64,000 bases of DNA from Choanephora cucurbitarum. Its lineage: Eukaryota; Mucoromycota; Mucoromycetes; Mucorales; Choanephoraceae. Position 1 is the stretch's first letter; every line of letters begins with the position of its first letter. Below, one piece after another: positions 20,322-33,213 of the stretch. Position numbers and translations under genes: made by a program. The stretch is taken from NCBI GenBank assembly GCA_025331435.1, contig JAIWNI010000015.1:248001-312000 (forward strand), written 5' to 3'. Below the pieces are notes generated by a model that ran no database searches, had not been told where the DNA came from, and was given only the letters and a program-made list of their open reading frames with translations.

Positions 20322-22699
20322 TTCCAACTATTCAAGCAAGATTGTCTTTAGCTATTGCTGTGTGTTCGTGTGTTTATGATCCTTCTCTACTTACATCCCA
20401 ACTTGTAACAAAAGAAAGAAAATACGAATTCAATGTCCTCACCTTCAAAACTTTATTTCATAAACAGGCAGTAAATTGTCGTAGATTAGGCTTTGGCTAA
20501 CAAAGACATGATAACAACTTTAGCCAATTAGCTGATTGAATGCAACGATTACAATAGTATTCTTTCAAACTTTATAGAACTCTGGTTTCATATCCAAGTG
20601 CGAGAGCCAAAGAGAAAAACACCAGTTAATTGACGACTGAGTATTTGAGTGATATTTTATAGTAGTACAAAGAGAAGGAAGCTGTCTAAAAGAGATCCCC
20701 AAGAAAGCATGGCTTCTGTAAACAAGGGTTATGACCTGTCAAGTTGTTCTGCATATTATCGGGCGATGCTCGCAAGGAGAGAGGTTGGAATAGTTTCTCG
20801 AGACAGTAAAGTGGTTATGTCTGAAATTACTACTGCCAAAGCAGATCCTCGATCTTTCACTGATGCTTCATGGCCATAATGTTTATAGAACGACAAGCTA
20901 CATCATTAGGAGCTACGGCAGCCTTTCTCGTCTATATGTTCTATTTTGTTTTTGGCTTTGATAAACTGCTTCTGAAATCAATAAATACAAGTATGAGAAG
21001 TATTGTGCTTGTTAATGGATAATAAAATGATAAGCATGAATGTTTCATTGTCAAATACCAATGGTCATGTATTGGTTTTCAATTAACATCATCAGCCGCT
21101 TAGATGTTTAGAATATTACTTTCTTTCTCTTCTTTCTTGGCTTTGGTCTCAGTTATAGACATCTTCATCTACAGATATCATCTTTCAACTTTTAATAAAA
21201 AGCCATCATACCAAGCACCTATGTTATCACATATACTTGTAAAAGCTTTTTCATTTTGTAACTATCTTTCGACTTCAGAGCTCCATCATTTGGCTATATC
21301 GTAAGGAAATACAACGAAAAGTGCTCTACCAATGTCTAAAAGAAAAAAAAAAGGCATTGTTTAATCAGAACTCTCTTGATATTGATAGCGGAAGGGAGTT
21401 ATGTCAATCACCAATACCATTCCACTAGGCCTGATATATACATTTGATTCATTCATTCTATCAGTTGTATATTCCATGCCTTTATATCTAGCAATGGCGA
21501 TTGATATGATATATATGAAGTCTGAATAGTATCAAAACTACCCATTCGAAAAGCTAAAAAAAATTGGCAAGACACTTCTTTCGAAAGATCTCGATATTTT
21601 ACTTTCTCTTTCAGAGTGTATGAAGCTAATTGACAACGCATTGATGTTGAATGTCTGGAAATGCAAGTGATTTATATACCATGATAGATGCAACCCCCTC
21701 TAACAACAAAGATAACTCCATTTATTCAAGTAAGACAGCTTTGGATAGTAGCAACTTGTACAAATTGGAAGACAGGCTTAATTATCAACTTTGATGCATC
21801 AGCTACCATCAAGCACTAACATGTACACCTTTTTTTAAGGAAACTAATGCTAGTCTCAGGTACCATTCAGGAAACAAATGTGAGACTTTTGCAAGAGCTG
21901 TACTTGCGTCAAGCTTAGACTAAAATACAGTGGTAGCAAAGCCCTTGACAGTACGGGAAAAATTATGTAACCCTATCTATATTACTGCCATGAAAGAAGC
22001 TTGAACTTGATGTTTGTAATCTAACAAACTAAAGCTTATAGTGCATATCTCTCTTTCCCTTTACACTATGTATTATTATGATATACTTTGAAGGGGAGTC
22101 TCTTTAAGCAACAACACCTTTGAGTTCTATGTAGCGATTCCAAAGGCCATGCTCGAATAACAATGTATGTCTTTTGTTGAGGTGTATTGCAGGAACCTTA
22201 ATGAAAACAAGTCAATACTGCAGCCCTCTTCTTTTTCTTTTTATGCAGATATAGAACAGGCTAAACTATTGCGCAAATGAACATTATCAATCACACAATA
22301 GACCCATAAACAACAACTGACTAAACTGTACTTATCTCAAGCAAATCATAGGTAATACTCTTATGCGTATCTCATACAAGATCAAGAAAAAAAAAGGTAA
22401 TTCTTAAAGGGATTTTCCTCTCAAAGTCAAATCTCTCATCATGCCTTTCTTTACACCAACAGCCTCTGTTCAAAACATTGCCTTTCTTTCTCTCTAAAGT
22501 CAATCTGTCAAAGCTCTTTGATCTTTTCATGCAACTTAAAGAAAATGTTCTCGAATAAAATGTAAATCAGGTCTAGTGTTACATTCTGACTATCAAAAAA
22601 TCAATGTAGGGGCTCTTAAAAATAGTTGAAACCTTGTGACATCGTTAGGCGATCTTTTTTTTTTGTTAGCGTTAGTTTACTTCTTAAGGGCGGGACGTC
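20322..22699. other. Intergenic, no gene seen
   Basis: About 2.4 kb. It includes the leader intron of the GT31 gene (about 20328-20385) at its left end. Open stretches at 20649-20879, 21104-21304 and 21453-21641 do not look coding. The T-run near 22650-22665 is in the likely promoter of the phospholipase. Confidence 0.5.
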
Positions 22700-24999
22700 A
22701 TGTTTCGTCAGTACCGATGTTTTCATAAAAAAGCCCCTCTTTTAAAGAAGCTCACGATGAATAAAATACCTTCTAAAAACCCACTTTGGTCTATTCCATT
22801 TCTTAAGCATGAAGAGAGCGATCAACAAAAAGAGAATGCACTCATCTCATCCCTCATGACCAATAAAGAATGGCTCAAGCATAAACTGGAATCACTCGAG
22901 CTACCTTCAGTCAATGCCAAAATGGCTGAACTCTATCCTCAGTTTACAGAGCAGTTTAAGCAGCTGAGTGAAGGTTATGGGAAAATGTGGGATTATTTAA
23001 CAATGGAAGATTTTCGGAAAATAGTAGAACAGATCAAAAAGGAAGAAAACGATCCTACTATACATCCAGAATTAACTAAGGATGGTAGGGTAAGGTAAAA
23101 TATACAACATCTGCTTTCTTTCTGTAAGATCCTCATATCTCTTTTTTTGCTGATGTTATAGAGAAGGCAATACATTATCAGAGGAAGAACAGGAATTCAT
23201 AAAGAAACGAAAACAACGCCAGAAAGAAGCCTTTGCCAGATTGATTGATGAAGATCCAAATCAGATTGAAGAACAAGACATTCCAGTGGTTGGATTAGCC
23301 TCTAGTGGAGGCGGATACCGAGCCATGATTGGCCTTACTGGCTACATTGATGCCATGAAGCAGTCGGGTATCTGGGATTGTATCATGTACTTTAGTGGCA
23401 TATCTGGTTCTTGTTGGACAATGGCACTCTATTATAACCAATTGACCAATGCTGAACCTGAGAAACTAAAGCATCATCTAGAAGAGCATGTCAGTACCCA
23501 CTGGGCCAATGTCTCCAACTTCATGAACGTCCTGCTTGCCTCCCCTGATAATAGTAAATTACTCTTGCAAGGTGCCATTCAACGATACGCTCAGCAGAAA
23601 GGCGATATCAGCTTGGTCGATATCTTTGGTGTCCTGATGGGTGGCACTCTCTTGACAAAGAAGCCCTCTGTCTCACAACCACCTGAAAATCGAGAGGCCA
23701 TGGAACAAGCGATAGAGAATGATACAATGGAGCACATTGATAACAACAAAGTGATGCATCTTACAGGACAGGCAGATTACTTGAGCAAAGGACAAGAACC
23801 CATGCCAATCTATTGTGTTGTCCGTCATGATATCTCTTATGGCAAGACATTTGAAGAACGCATTCAGGAACTAAAGCATAGCTATCAAGGCAAGCATAAG
23901 AAGGAAGCAGAGAGTGAAAGCGAAACCAAAGATGAAGTGGATCATAACAAAAATGATACCTATCAATGGTTTGAATTCACTCCTTATGATATGGGTTGTG
24001 AAGAAATTGAGGGTAAGGATTTTCTTTTCTTTTTTTTGGAGTCTATGTTGCTTATAGCCTATCTTATTAGCTTGGATTCCTATGTGGGCCTTTGGAAGAC
24101 AGTTTGAAAAGGGTCAGAACAAAGAAAGATTACCAGAACAGACATTGGATATTCTTATGGGGTAAACATAAAGACATCATCTATTTGCTTGATTTCTAAC
24201 CTCTCTATTATCACACAGTATGTTTGGTTCAGCCTTTGCTGCCAGTCTAGTTCATTTCTATAAAGAAATCCGCAGTTTCCTACCCACAGGCTCTTTAACC
24301 AAGATAGACGACACCATCCAACGCTATGAAGATTCTATCTCTAAATACCATCCTATCTCACCTGCTTCATTCCCTAACCCATTCTACAGAATCTCAGAAA
24401 CCTTTCGTACCACAAAGGACAACAAAGAGATGAAGAGACCAGGCGCCTTGATCAACAGCCAAGACCTCTATCTGATGGATGCTGGCATGGACAACAATAT
24501 TCCCTTCTATCCCTTTTTCCGTGAAGGCAGAGATGTCGATGTGATTATAGCAGTCGATCTAAGTGCAGATATCCAGACAGCAGATCACTTTGATCGTGCA
24601 GAGAGCTATATCAAACGAAGAGGCATCAAGGGCTGGCCTACAGGTGCTGGGTGGCCAAAGGATCATAGTGACGATGACTATCCTCTAGGGTCATGTACCA
24701 TATTTGAATCTGAATCGACAGAAGAGATCATCACGACAGACAATGATAAAGAGATAGACAAGACATCGTCTGTCACCTTGGCCTATTTCCCCTTTATTGT
24801 CAACAAGGCATTTGATCCTCACTTTGATCCACAAAAGGCTGATTTCTGTAGTACTTGGAACTTTGTCTACAATCAAGACCAAGTCAGAAAAGTGACAGGA
24901 TTGGCTGAAGCAAACTGGAATGATAATATAGACAAAATCAAATATACGCTAAAAAGAGCCTGGCAAAAGAAAAGAGAAGCAAGACTCAGAGGTCATTAA
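22700..24999 (+). CDS. Cytosolic phospholipase A2 / lysophospholipase family (PLA2c)
   Basis: Four exons (22700-23094, 23162-24012, 24071-24161, 24219-24999) encode 705 aa with consistent phases. The first ATG may lie in a mitochondrial-like leader (MFRQYRCFHKKAPLLKK). The catalytic region shows the Gly-rich oxyanion motif with Arg (ASSGGGYRAM), the nucleophile elbow GISGSCW with Ser near residue 213, and the Asp of the dyad in LMDAGMDNN near residue 533. These are the hallmarks of PLA2c/PLB enzymes, which hydrolyse acyl ester bonds of glycerophospholipids. No secretory signal is seen, unlike fungal PLB, so a cytosolic or mitochondrial form similar to cPLA2 is more likely. The gene is convergent with the small gene at 25029-25304 (29 bp apart). 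Confidence 0.88.
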
Positions 25000-25028
25000 A
25001 AAAAAAGTATTTTATTTACATAAAGAAA

Positions 25029-25304
25029 TTATAATTGATGTTGCATCTGATGGAGTTTTTCAACTTGTTCAGCAGACCCTTCATTTTCAATATCTCGTAT
25101 AAGGCCAGGATAGAGATCCCAATCAGTACTGGTTGTTTCTTGTGTCTTGACATTATCTGATGTGAACTTTGGCCGATAGTTAAAGTGACAAGGTAAGCTA
25201 TTTCGCTTGAAACGATAGAGGGAAGGATGGGTGAGATCATCGTCTGTCATGGCATGTTCAACCACGGCTGTTGTTTGCTTTGTTTGCTTTGTAGTGTGTT
25301 TCAT
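25029..25304 (-). CDS. Small conserved-looking hypothetical protein, 91 aa
   Basis: A single-exon ORF from ATG 25304. It is a soluble basic/acidic mix with a distinctive middle (HPSLYRFKRNSLPCHFNY, KFTSDNVKTQETTSTDWDLYP) and a helical C-terminus (SAEQVEKLHQMQHQL). No signal peptide, membrane span or known motif is visible. It overlaps no other gene and ends 29 bp from the phospholipase stop codon, a tight convergent arrangement. The protein-like composition and clean start argue for a real gene; I cannot assign a function. Confidence 0.55.
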   Translation of the reverse strand: MKHTTKQTKQTTAVVEHAMTDDDLTHPSLYRFKRNSLPCHFNYRPKFTSDNVKTQETTSTDWDLYPGLIRDIENEGSAEQVEKLHQMQHQL

Positions 25305-25464
25305 CTTAGTTTAAGAAAAAAAATGAAAAAATGACGATCCAAACTGAGAGCTCCTTTTTAAAATCTTTTAGCTGCATGAATTTAACATCACACCACTCAT
25401 GATCCTTTATTTTTTTTTACTCCGAATAACATACGTTTGGTTATATAATAGTATGAAACAAAAC

Positions 25465-27649
25465 CTAATGTTCAATATCTTCCCAGTCACGACCTTTGAC
25501 TTTTGTAAGCTCTTCATTAGTCAAGGCAGTACCACTTGTGAAATAGCCCGCAGCAATTTTAGCATCGATTTCAACTCTATACAGGCTATAAATATCCAAT
25601 CTGATCATATGATTGCTTTCTTTTACCTTGAATCATCAGGAATCAATTCCTCTGGAATAGGAACTCGTTCAACAATCGGAATGCCTGAACCCACAATGGC
25701 TTCATATTTCTAGATTCATAATAAGGGTTAAGTATATACTGTTGTGTGTGTATTTTATCACACTATTTACCATATTCGACATGGACTATAAACAAAAAAG
25801 ACATGAGTTGAAAAGTAACAACAGACGGACATAAACATACCATCATACGATCAATTTTCTTAATACCCAACCAGTGCAACACATCAGGCATCAGGGCTTG
25901 GAAACGCATATCTTTCACACCAGCAATACACTCAGTTCGTAAAAAGTAATTGCTGGCTGTATCACCACCTGTTTGTCTTTTACCTGTAACAAATCATGCA
26001 TAAATAGGTGTAACCTCAGAAGCCTAGTTTACTTACGAGCATTATAGACCAAGTATTTAGTCACTTCACCAAGTGCTCTTCCTTCTTTTCTAACTATGGA
26101 ACCATTAGCAAGATGAAACAAGAGAGAGAGAGAGACAAATGACTTACAGTAGACAATGACACCAACACCACCTTGCTGTGCTTGTTTGGCACATTCTTCA
26201 ATACCATAAATTAAATAAGGTCTACAGGTACAGATATCACTACCGAATACATCAGAACCATTACATTCATCATGTACACGAAGCGTTAATTTCTTTGAGG
26301 TATCTGATTGGTTGAAATGATGAGTGGTCATTTCTAAATGCATCTGTCTATCTATCTTACCAGAGATATATTCAGGGTTACCAAAGATATAGATACTGAT
26401 ACCACCAATAGGAGGTAAAAAGACTTTAAGGTCAGGTCGAGTGATTAATTCAGGATACATTCCACCTATAAAAGAAAGTGTTCACTCTATAGAAATGATG
26501 ATTAAAGAAAAGGAATATTACCTGTATCTTCACTAGATAACAAATAAAATAGTAAGTTCCATTTGTTCTTGAATAAGCATTTCAACACTTACAAAAGAGC
26601 ACGACGTAATAAAGACTCTTCAATACCAAATCGCTTAGCTACACCAGGTAAATACCAAACAGGCTCAACAGCAGCCTTTGAGACAGATAGATCGCCACGG
26701 TTGTTGACAACAATCTTACCATCTACCTGAAGAGTACCATTCTTGACACTCATTTCCATTTCAGCCATTGTCATATGAGCTCGTGTGATGGCAATAGTAG
26801 GTCTGATACAGAGAGAATGAATTAAAAGAAAAACAATTGACAGACTACTTACCTCACATCCAAACCCTTTTCATATTCTTCTTTAAAGATGGATGGAGCA
26901 ATATGACCAAATGGATCCAACGAGACAATCTTCTCAGGGTCAAACCAGGAAGGATGAGGACCGACTTGGTAGACAGGTTCAGTCATATCAAAGTTAGGTC
27001 GATGGTTAGAGGGCAAATCACCAATGGCCACAGCCAGAGCACGATAGATACAATAGGAGCCACCATAAGCACCAATGGCATTTCTTTATTGAATGTATAA
27101 GCGCGTGTAAATCCTCCTTTACCTCACTCTTACCTTTTCTTAATACTTTCTACATGACGAGATGCAACAATGGGACCTCGTTCATGAGGAGAGTTGGCTC
27201 CCCAATTGAGTGTTAAGGGTTTGATGCCTTGTTGTCCAGGATAAGCTAAAATAAAAAAAAAGGAGGGTCAATAGGCTGATTAACTCAGTCTTGTCTAGAG
27301 CTTACTGGTCAAAATAACGCGGCTAGGGTAAGAAGGTGTAAAGGGAGATGAATTGTCTGGAATGGATTCTAAAGGGTTACCAACAACAGACTGAGGGTTA
27401 CCAACTACAGCCTTATCTGTGGTGATTGCAGTAATAGAGGTAGAAGGAGACAATTGAGTAGGTTTGTTGGAAGATAATGTAAACTTGTCAATCTAAGAAT
27501 AGATGGTATATTCAGCCCTATGATCCCCTTCTGATTTTTATTATTATTATTATTACCTGTTCCGCTAATCTGGATTGTTCTTCACGTAAAGTGTCCATAG
27601 TAGCCAACATTTTCTGTAAAACGGCTTCTTCATCACCAGAGACTGTCAT
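25465..27649 (-). CDS. URC1: URC1: GTP cyclohydrolase II-like uracil catabolism protein
   Basis: A multi-exon gene from ATG 27649 (MTVSGDEEAVLQKML) to stop 25465-25467 (ending RDWEDIEH). In order: a variable N-terminus, the segment PLTLNWGANSPHERGPIV, RPNFDMTEPVYQVGPHP, then the cyclohydrolase core LRVHDECNGSDVFGSDI followed by CTCRPYL (three zinc Cys), and YRKEGRALGEVTKYLVYN completed across the intron at about 26095-26145. The CRP sequence where RibA has CDCG, and the long N-terminal half, separate Urc1 from riboflavin-forming Rib1. In Lachancea (Saccharomyces) kluyveri, URC1 is required to use uracil as nitrogen source. It is divergently paired here with uracil phosphoribosyltransferase, which makes UMP, the entry point of that pathway. 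Confidence 0.87.
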
Positions 27650-27910
27650 AGTTAAAAGAGAAAAAAGTGAGAGAATGAAATAAAGAAAAAGGAAAAATGA
27701 AATAAAACGCAATGCACCTTTTTATAGCATTGAATGCATGTACGTATTTGATAACGATTATCATGGGACTCGCAATCATTGATTAAGTTTATGAATGTTC
27801 ATGTGATAGATAATGCTATGAAAGATACACTTCAGAAACACATAAATAACACCCCTTTCTTTGTTACTTTTTCTCTCCCTTTCTTTCTATCTTTTCTTTA
27901 CTCTCTCTTT
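27650..27910. promoter_or_regulatory. Shared divergent promoter of URC1 and UPRT
   Basis: 261 bp separate the two start codons on opposite strands. The region is AT-rich, has purine/pyrimidine-skewed tracts next to each ATG (AAAAAGTGAGAGAATG and TTTCTCTCCCTTTC) and the palindromic GATAACGATTATC near 27750, which contains a GATA element on each strand. GATA sites fit nitrogen-controlled expression of a nitrogen-salvage pathway; the link is inference. Confidence 0.45.
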
Positions 27911-28773
27911 ATGTCCATGACACATCACGAATTCCTTCATGTCAGTCAACATCCTATTGTTGCAGCCAAATTATCTCAATTGAGAGATGGAAAGCAAAAC
28001 TCAAAGACAGTGAGGGAATTGACACGCGATCTATCTATCTTATTGGGCTATGAAGCTTCTGCTGATACAAAATTAAAGAAGGGTGCTACAGTAAGTTTAA
28101 GAAAAGTGATAAGAATTCATACATCTAAATAAGCTTCTCTTTTAGGGTTCAACAACGCATGGTAGTTATCAAATGGATGAGATAAGTGAGAAAGTAGGTT
28201 TGATTCCTGTATTAAGATCTGGTCTTGGATTTGTTGACGGTAATTGAAACGTAATTTATGCGCGTGAGAGAATATTGAAGTACATGATTAGGATTCCTCA
28301 GTCTGTTTCCTGAAGCACCAGTCTATCATTTGGGTATCTACAGAGAGAAAGTGTCTCATCAGCCAGTTGAGTATTATAACAAGTTGCCTGATTCACCCAC
28401 TGTGGAAACATGTTATGTCCTGGATCCTGTCATTGCTACTGGTAACACGGCTATTGCCACTATCAACCTATTAAAGGAATGGGGACTGTCTGGTTCTCGA
28501 ATTAAATTTGTGTCTATCATCAGTGTAAGTAGCAAAGCGAGAGATAGTTGGATACTTATATCTCTATTGATAGTCTGAACAAGGTTTAGCTCAACTTCAA
28601 AAGGAACATCCTGATATCCATATCTATACGGCAGCTGTTGATAACACACTTGATAGTGATGGGTATAAGAAAAAAAAAGATAGAGGGTATACTCATTTAA
28701 CTGATATTGTTATAGATATATCTCACCTGGTATCGGTGATTCTGGTGATAGACTTTGGAATACGTTAATTTAG
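27911..28773 (+). CDS. FUR1: Uracil phosphoribosyltransferase
   Basis: Five exons (27911-28090, 28146-28239, 28292-28524, 28574-28662, 28716-28773) encode 217 aa in consistent phase. Family signatures: LIPVLRSGLGFVDGFL (PRPP-loop region), YREKVSHQPVEYYNKLP, the PRPP motif VLDPVIATGNTA and the uracil-binding C-terminus YISPGIGDSGDRLWNT. The enzyme converts uracil and PRPP to UMP. The length equals yeast Fur1. The divergent URC1 neighbour suggests use in catabolism (the Urc6-type role) as well as salvage. The second ATG (27917) is an alternative start. Only short introns are present, all with GT-AG ends. Confidence 0.92.
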
Positions 28774-29312
28774 AATTCTTATCCGTATTTTTCTTTTCTT
28801 TTTTTATGCGTTCCTCTTTTCTTGCTTATCTATAGTTGCTTGTATCTGAAATAAACCCGTTATTAGCCTATTCTTATATATCACAACAGTCAATACAATC
28901 TAATCTTTCACTTATATATACATTGTCTATGGAATGTTATAGTGAAGACTGTTTATCTTGACGTATCTGTTTAAACTCAGACTATCTTTCTTTGTAGTGG
29001 TCATTTGAATGTCTTTATCTAATATGTTTAATTGGAAATTACATAAACTAAAGTATTCAAGGTAAGGTCATCAGTATTACTTAGGGCCAAATGACCCTAT
29101 GACGGAGTTTATATATGTGTGTGTATTAAAAGCAGGGCGAGGTCTCTATCGCTTTAAGGTAGTTCTCTTTTTCTTTGATGAGACTTAACTATGTAGAAAT
29201 GCTAAGGAATGATGAAACTTGGAATATGTACGAATTTATTAACGGGCGAAATATTAAACAGATGAAAGGGGACAGGTGGAAATCAAAGGGTATATTTGAA
29301 GAGGAATAGAGC
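28774..29312. other. Intergenic, no gene seen
   Basis: Convergent 3' flanks of UPRT (plus) and the lipase (minus). No ORF of interest. Confidence 0.5.
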
Positions 29313-30624
29313 TCAATGACCTTGATCATAGAGATGAGTAGCCAATTCAGCATAAAACTCAAGTCGATCGAATTCTTTTCCATTGCTTGATTCAGAGTGT
29401 CTTAGGCGATAAGGAATTAAGCTATAAGAGATTATGAGTATCAGAACTTTGACTCATCCAATCAAACTCACCTTTTACCACTGAGATCCCAATGATCAGC
29501 TTGAATTGTCTTGACATAAGTACCCCATTTGGCACTCTTGACACTGACAATACCGTCATTTTCACCTTCTTTTTCATAGACTGTTTGATAAGGAAGACCT
29601 AACAGAGAAGACCAGGCAGAGATACTGGCAGAGGCACCATAGGAATAGTATTGAACAGAGGCATCATCAGGTGTATTTGGATTAAAGTGATCATTACAGA
29701 AACTGGTAGTCAGATTTGCATAGGCAGGTTCATCTAGCCAATTTAGAAAAATGCGATCCAATGATTTGCGTCGGGTTGAATCATGTTGTTTGTCAATAGT
29801 CACTACAGTCGTCTTTTGATTGGTCAAATCAACTGCAGCACCAGACAGTGATGAGGGAGGGGCCACATTCTGGCCTAAGCCCATATGATCACGAAACCAG
29901 TCCATGACAGGTGAACCTCGATGGGGTGTACAAATGGTTGTCAAAGATTGGACGTGGTAAGGACGATGGGGGATACTGGCCAATAGATGTCGACAATCTA
30001 ATCCGCCCTAAATATCATATGATATACCTTACTTGTCAGCATGAATTTCCCCTTTTTTTTTTAAAAGCTTACCATTGAATGAGCTACAAAATTGACTTTT
30101 TTACCCACTAGAATGGTCTTCAACATAGCATGGAGTGCTTGAGATCGTTCTCGAATACTGCCTGCTTGTGGCACTCGAGTCACAATGATTTTAGCACCCA
30201 ACTTGGCTAGGGCATCCTCTACACCTCCCCAATAATGAAACTGTAAGGCAGGAATCGTCTGAGGTCCGCGTACGTCGAATCCAAACAGGCCATGACAGAG
30301 AACAATAGGCTCTCGTGGTGCTCTGTAGTTAGCAGTGATAGGGCCTGCATGGGACTGCTGTTTAATGCTTTCATATGTCTGTTGTTGAACAATCTCAGCA
30401 GCTGAAAAGAAATGATCTGTCTCAAGCAAAGGACTTCTGGCAGGATAGAGAATATGAAGTTTTTGAGTCTGATTTGATTTCAGTTTCTTTCTTGACTGGA
30501 GTGTATCTTGCACTCGCTTATGCGCCTGTAGAATGAGTGTAGCAAAAGAAGATGAACTGGAGGAATTGTTTAAGAGTGCTTGTTGAAAATAGTTGTATAA
30601 TGTATTGAGTTGTAATGCGACCAT
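29313..30624 (-). CDS. Alpha/beta-hydrolase triacylglycerol lipase, Tgl2/LipA-like
   Basis: Three exons (30624-30073, 30007-29472, 29421-29313) encode 398 aa. The oxyanion region PIVLCHGLFGFD and the nucleophile elbow AHSMGG, completed across the first intron (SM|GGLDCRHLL), are those of bacterial family I lipases and yeast mitochondrial Tgl2. Likely Asp and His are in GENDGIVSV and QADHWDLSG, the normal order Ser-Asp-His. The C-terminus (EFYAELATHLYDQGH) also fits the family. The N-terminus (MVALQLNTLYNYFQQALL) is not a clear secretory signal, so the enzyme is probably intracellular or mitochondrial. Between the elbow and the acid there is a Thr/Asp-rich lid-like region. The gene is convergent with UPRT. 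Confidence 0.87.
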
Positions 30625-31605
30625 AGTGTTTAAAGAAAGAAAACAAAAAGAAAAAAGAAAAAGTGATATTCATGCTTAAATAGACACTGTCTGTGCGGTT
30701 CTTTAATTCTATGATGCAATTTTTTGGGGTAAGGTCTACTTAGCCATATATAGGATATACACCTCTGATAGAAGCCATGTCTTCTTTGATTCGCTCAGTA
30801 CCAGTGTAGTGATGAGAATTAGCCATTCAAGTCTATTTTGTTTCTCTTTTATTTCAATGTATGAGATCAATTTATAAAGTGTTGTTATGTCATTTATGCA
30901 TACATCACCAATTGTGAAGGAAACATGCGATATGTCAAAAAAATCGAATGTTTCTCTTTGCTAAATTATGTGTATAACGTAATTAAGCTAAATTGAGCTA
31001 TCATTCACTTCTTTCTGTAAGCCTGTTTCTTTTTTGATCCTATCTATAGCCTCAGGAACAACACTTGTACTGTAAAAGGAGTTCCAAATAAGAAATGAAA
31101 GCTCCTTTTTTGAGTTATGTTACAGATTTCGCCGTGAGAATCCCAAAAAAAAAAAATTCTTGTTCAATTATTATTGGCCTATGTGTGTCTAATGTAGCTA
31201 TATTAGACAACACTTTCTACAACAGTAAACTACTTGATTTCATGCTACTCAATCTCCTTCCCCTCCCTTTTTTTTATCTTATAGCACACATTTTTTTTTA
31301 GTATTTTCAAACTGGAAAAGAAGTCAATGAAAGTGATGTTTTGATGGAAATCAAGAAAGGAAATTATGGAAGAAGGTCAAAAAGAAGCTGTGATAAAAAA
31401 AAAGGGTTGGGGTGAACAAGCTATCATAGTAAAGGTAGCTATTTCTGGAAATTATAAGCTAAATGAAAAAACCAACCAGAATACAGAAAAAAAAAAAGAA
31501 GTGTCAGTGCCAAGCATAGATTATATTTTCAGGGCAAAAATAATGTGTGTGAGACGATGGTATGATGACAATTCAAGGATGGTCATCACTATAGATAGTC
31601 TATCA
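30625..31605. other. Intergenic, no gene seen
   Basis: AT-rich spacer. The plus-strand open stretches at 31095-31301 and 31366-31671 are biased by A and T runs and lack motifs. Lipase promoter at the left, 3' flank of the SET gene at the right. Confidence 0.5.
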
Positions 31606-33213
31606 TTAACGTACTGCTATCATCAAATGAGTCAGTGCTGTCTGAAGTTCTTCCATATCCTCAGGAACTGATTTATCAAGTCCCAATAGACGATAAGTGA
31701 CCATCGTTTGCTTGATATGTGTGAGAGCCTCCTGCTTGAGATAAGAATGGCCAGTCAGACAGGCATTGAGAAGGAGGGTTGAGAGCTTCATCATCTCCTC
31801 TGCTGCTTCGGTACTTATCTTGCCATGGACATGTTGAACAACATCAAGTGACTTTCTAGAATAGACTGAGGCTGTCTTCATATCACCTTGCATACAGTAC
31901 AATTGCGCTAATCTGTCCATCGTTTCGCCTATCATCATCGTGTGTGGATGATAGAGAGCAGATTGCAACTGAAGCACTTTGAGATAATTGTGCTGTTGCC
32001 TGTACGACTCAATTTCTGATTCCGTCTATTGGCCCATTTTCTTAGCATGTTTGTATGTATATCAATATAGGTAGGACGTACTCTCAAGAAATAAGGCCAA
32101 TGTGCCTCTTGTTGACATTCAGGGCATGTGGACTGTTGACGATACATTTTCCCTGTTTTGCAGTATTGACATTTATAGATGGCATCTGGATTATGTTCAC
32201 TATACAAACATGTTGAGAACAAGTCCATTCTTGATTTCTTTTTTTTTTCTACCTCTTGTTTGTACAGGAAGAACAGTTACATTTGAAAAAATAAGTTTGC
32301 TCTAGCTTCTTCTGACGATCTTCTTGACTGTGAATACTGGCTAAAGGTCCATAACTGATTGTGATTTCTTGCTTTGGTGCTATCTGTTTCTTGGAACATC
32401 TCACCTGCATTTGACAGGGACTTGTGTCGCCAAATGAGACAATGGCATTAGGATCACAGTCATGATTGAGTTTACTTGCCATCAGATAGATTGCTCTTCC
32501 AAGGACAACATGTTCTCTTGCCACCACCAGGTCAGCATCTACCTGCTTGTTTCTTGCCTGCTTGACTGCAAATGTATTACATCGAATCTGGCAAAGAATA
32601 GTAACAAGTGTATCGACATGTGAAGGAGAAAGATAGAACAGGTTGCTTATCACACTAAACTTATTGTAATATTCAGCAAGTGTGCTGTCAGAATGAAGCT
32701 CTTGGTTGGATATCAACTCAGGTAATACTATGGATGTTCTCAATAGATCCATTCATCTGCTTGTATATCTACTGTACCTTTCGATTGACTAGCAATGAAC
32801 CCTTGGAATGCAAATAAGGCATCAGGGTCTTGGTTTTGTAGTTCTGGTAAACGACAAAGCCATTGGTGAATACCAAACCATCCTCTCTCTTCACACACCT
32901 GTGAGCAATAACGGACAGACCACATACAGTCTGGCTTGCGACACTTGAAGTCAGTCAGTTCAAGACAACGGAAGCAATAAGAACAATGATTGGACCAATG
33001 CTTTCTATCTAGTTGTCGTATAAAGGGCTCTTCTAGTATCAACAAGTCGCCCTGTTGGACTGTTTCGGTGGCTATGCAATGACAACCTCGATCGACATTG
33101 TGTTGAACTTTGATCTTGCTTGAGCTGCTCTTTTGACTTGGTAGCTCTTTGGCCATCAAGCTTATATGAGCTGGTGTTAATCGTTGATGAAGTTGATCTT
33201 CTTTGACTGACAT
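31606..33213 (-). CDS. SET domain protein with MYND-type zinc finger (SMYD family)
   Basis: Four exons (33213-32778, 32727-32253, 32199-32082, 32025-31606) encode 482 aa in consistent phase. The SET domain is split by a MYND-like finger (CSYCFRCLEL, CMWSVRYCSQVCEERGW, HQWLC). Then come the NHDCDPNA motif (SAM/pseudoknot), EITISYG, and the post-SET cysteines (FFKCNCSSC, then KCQYC and CPEC). The C-terminal half is TPR-like (MIGETMDRLAQLYCMQGDMK). SMYD proteins are lysine methyltransferases of histones or other proteins; the substrate here is unknown. All three introns are 49-56 nt and hide in open frames, so uncorrected translation gives frame-shifted ends. The CPEC segment adds a second putative Zn site beyond the usual post-SET cysteines. 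Confidence 0.87.

Noticed and set aside
27518..27712. N-terminal hydrophobic leader for URC1 (a start at 27712)
   Set aside because: Phe/Leu-rich read-through of the CT-rich leader; the ATG at 27649 begins the conserved-looking protein.
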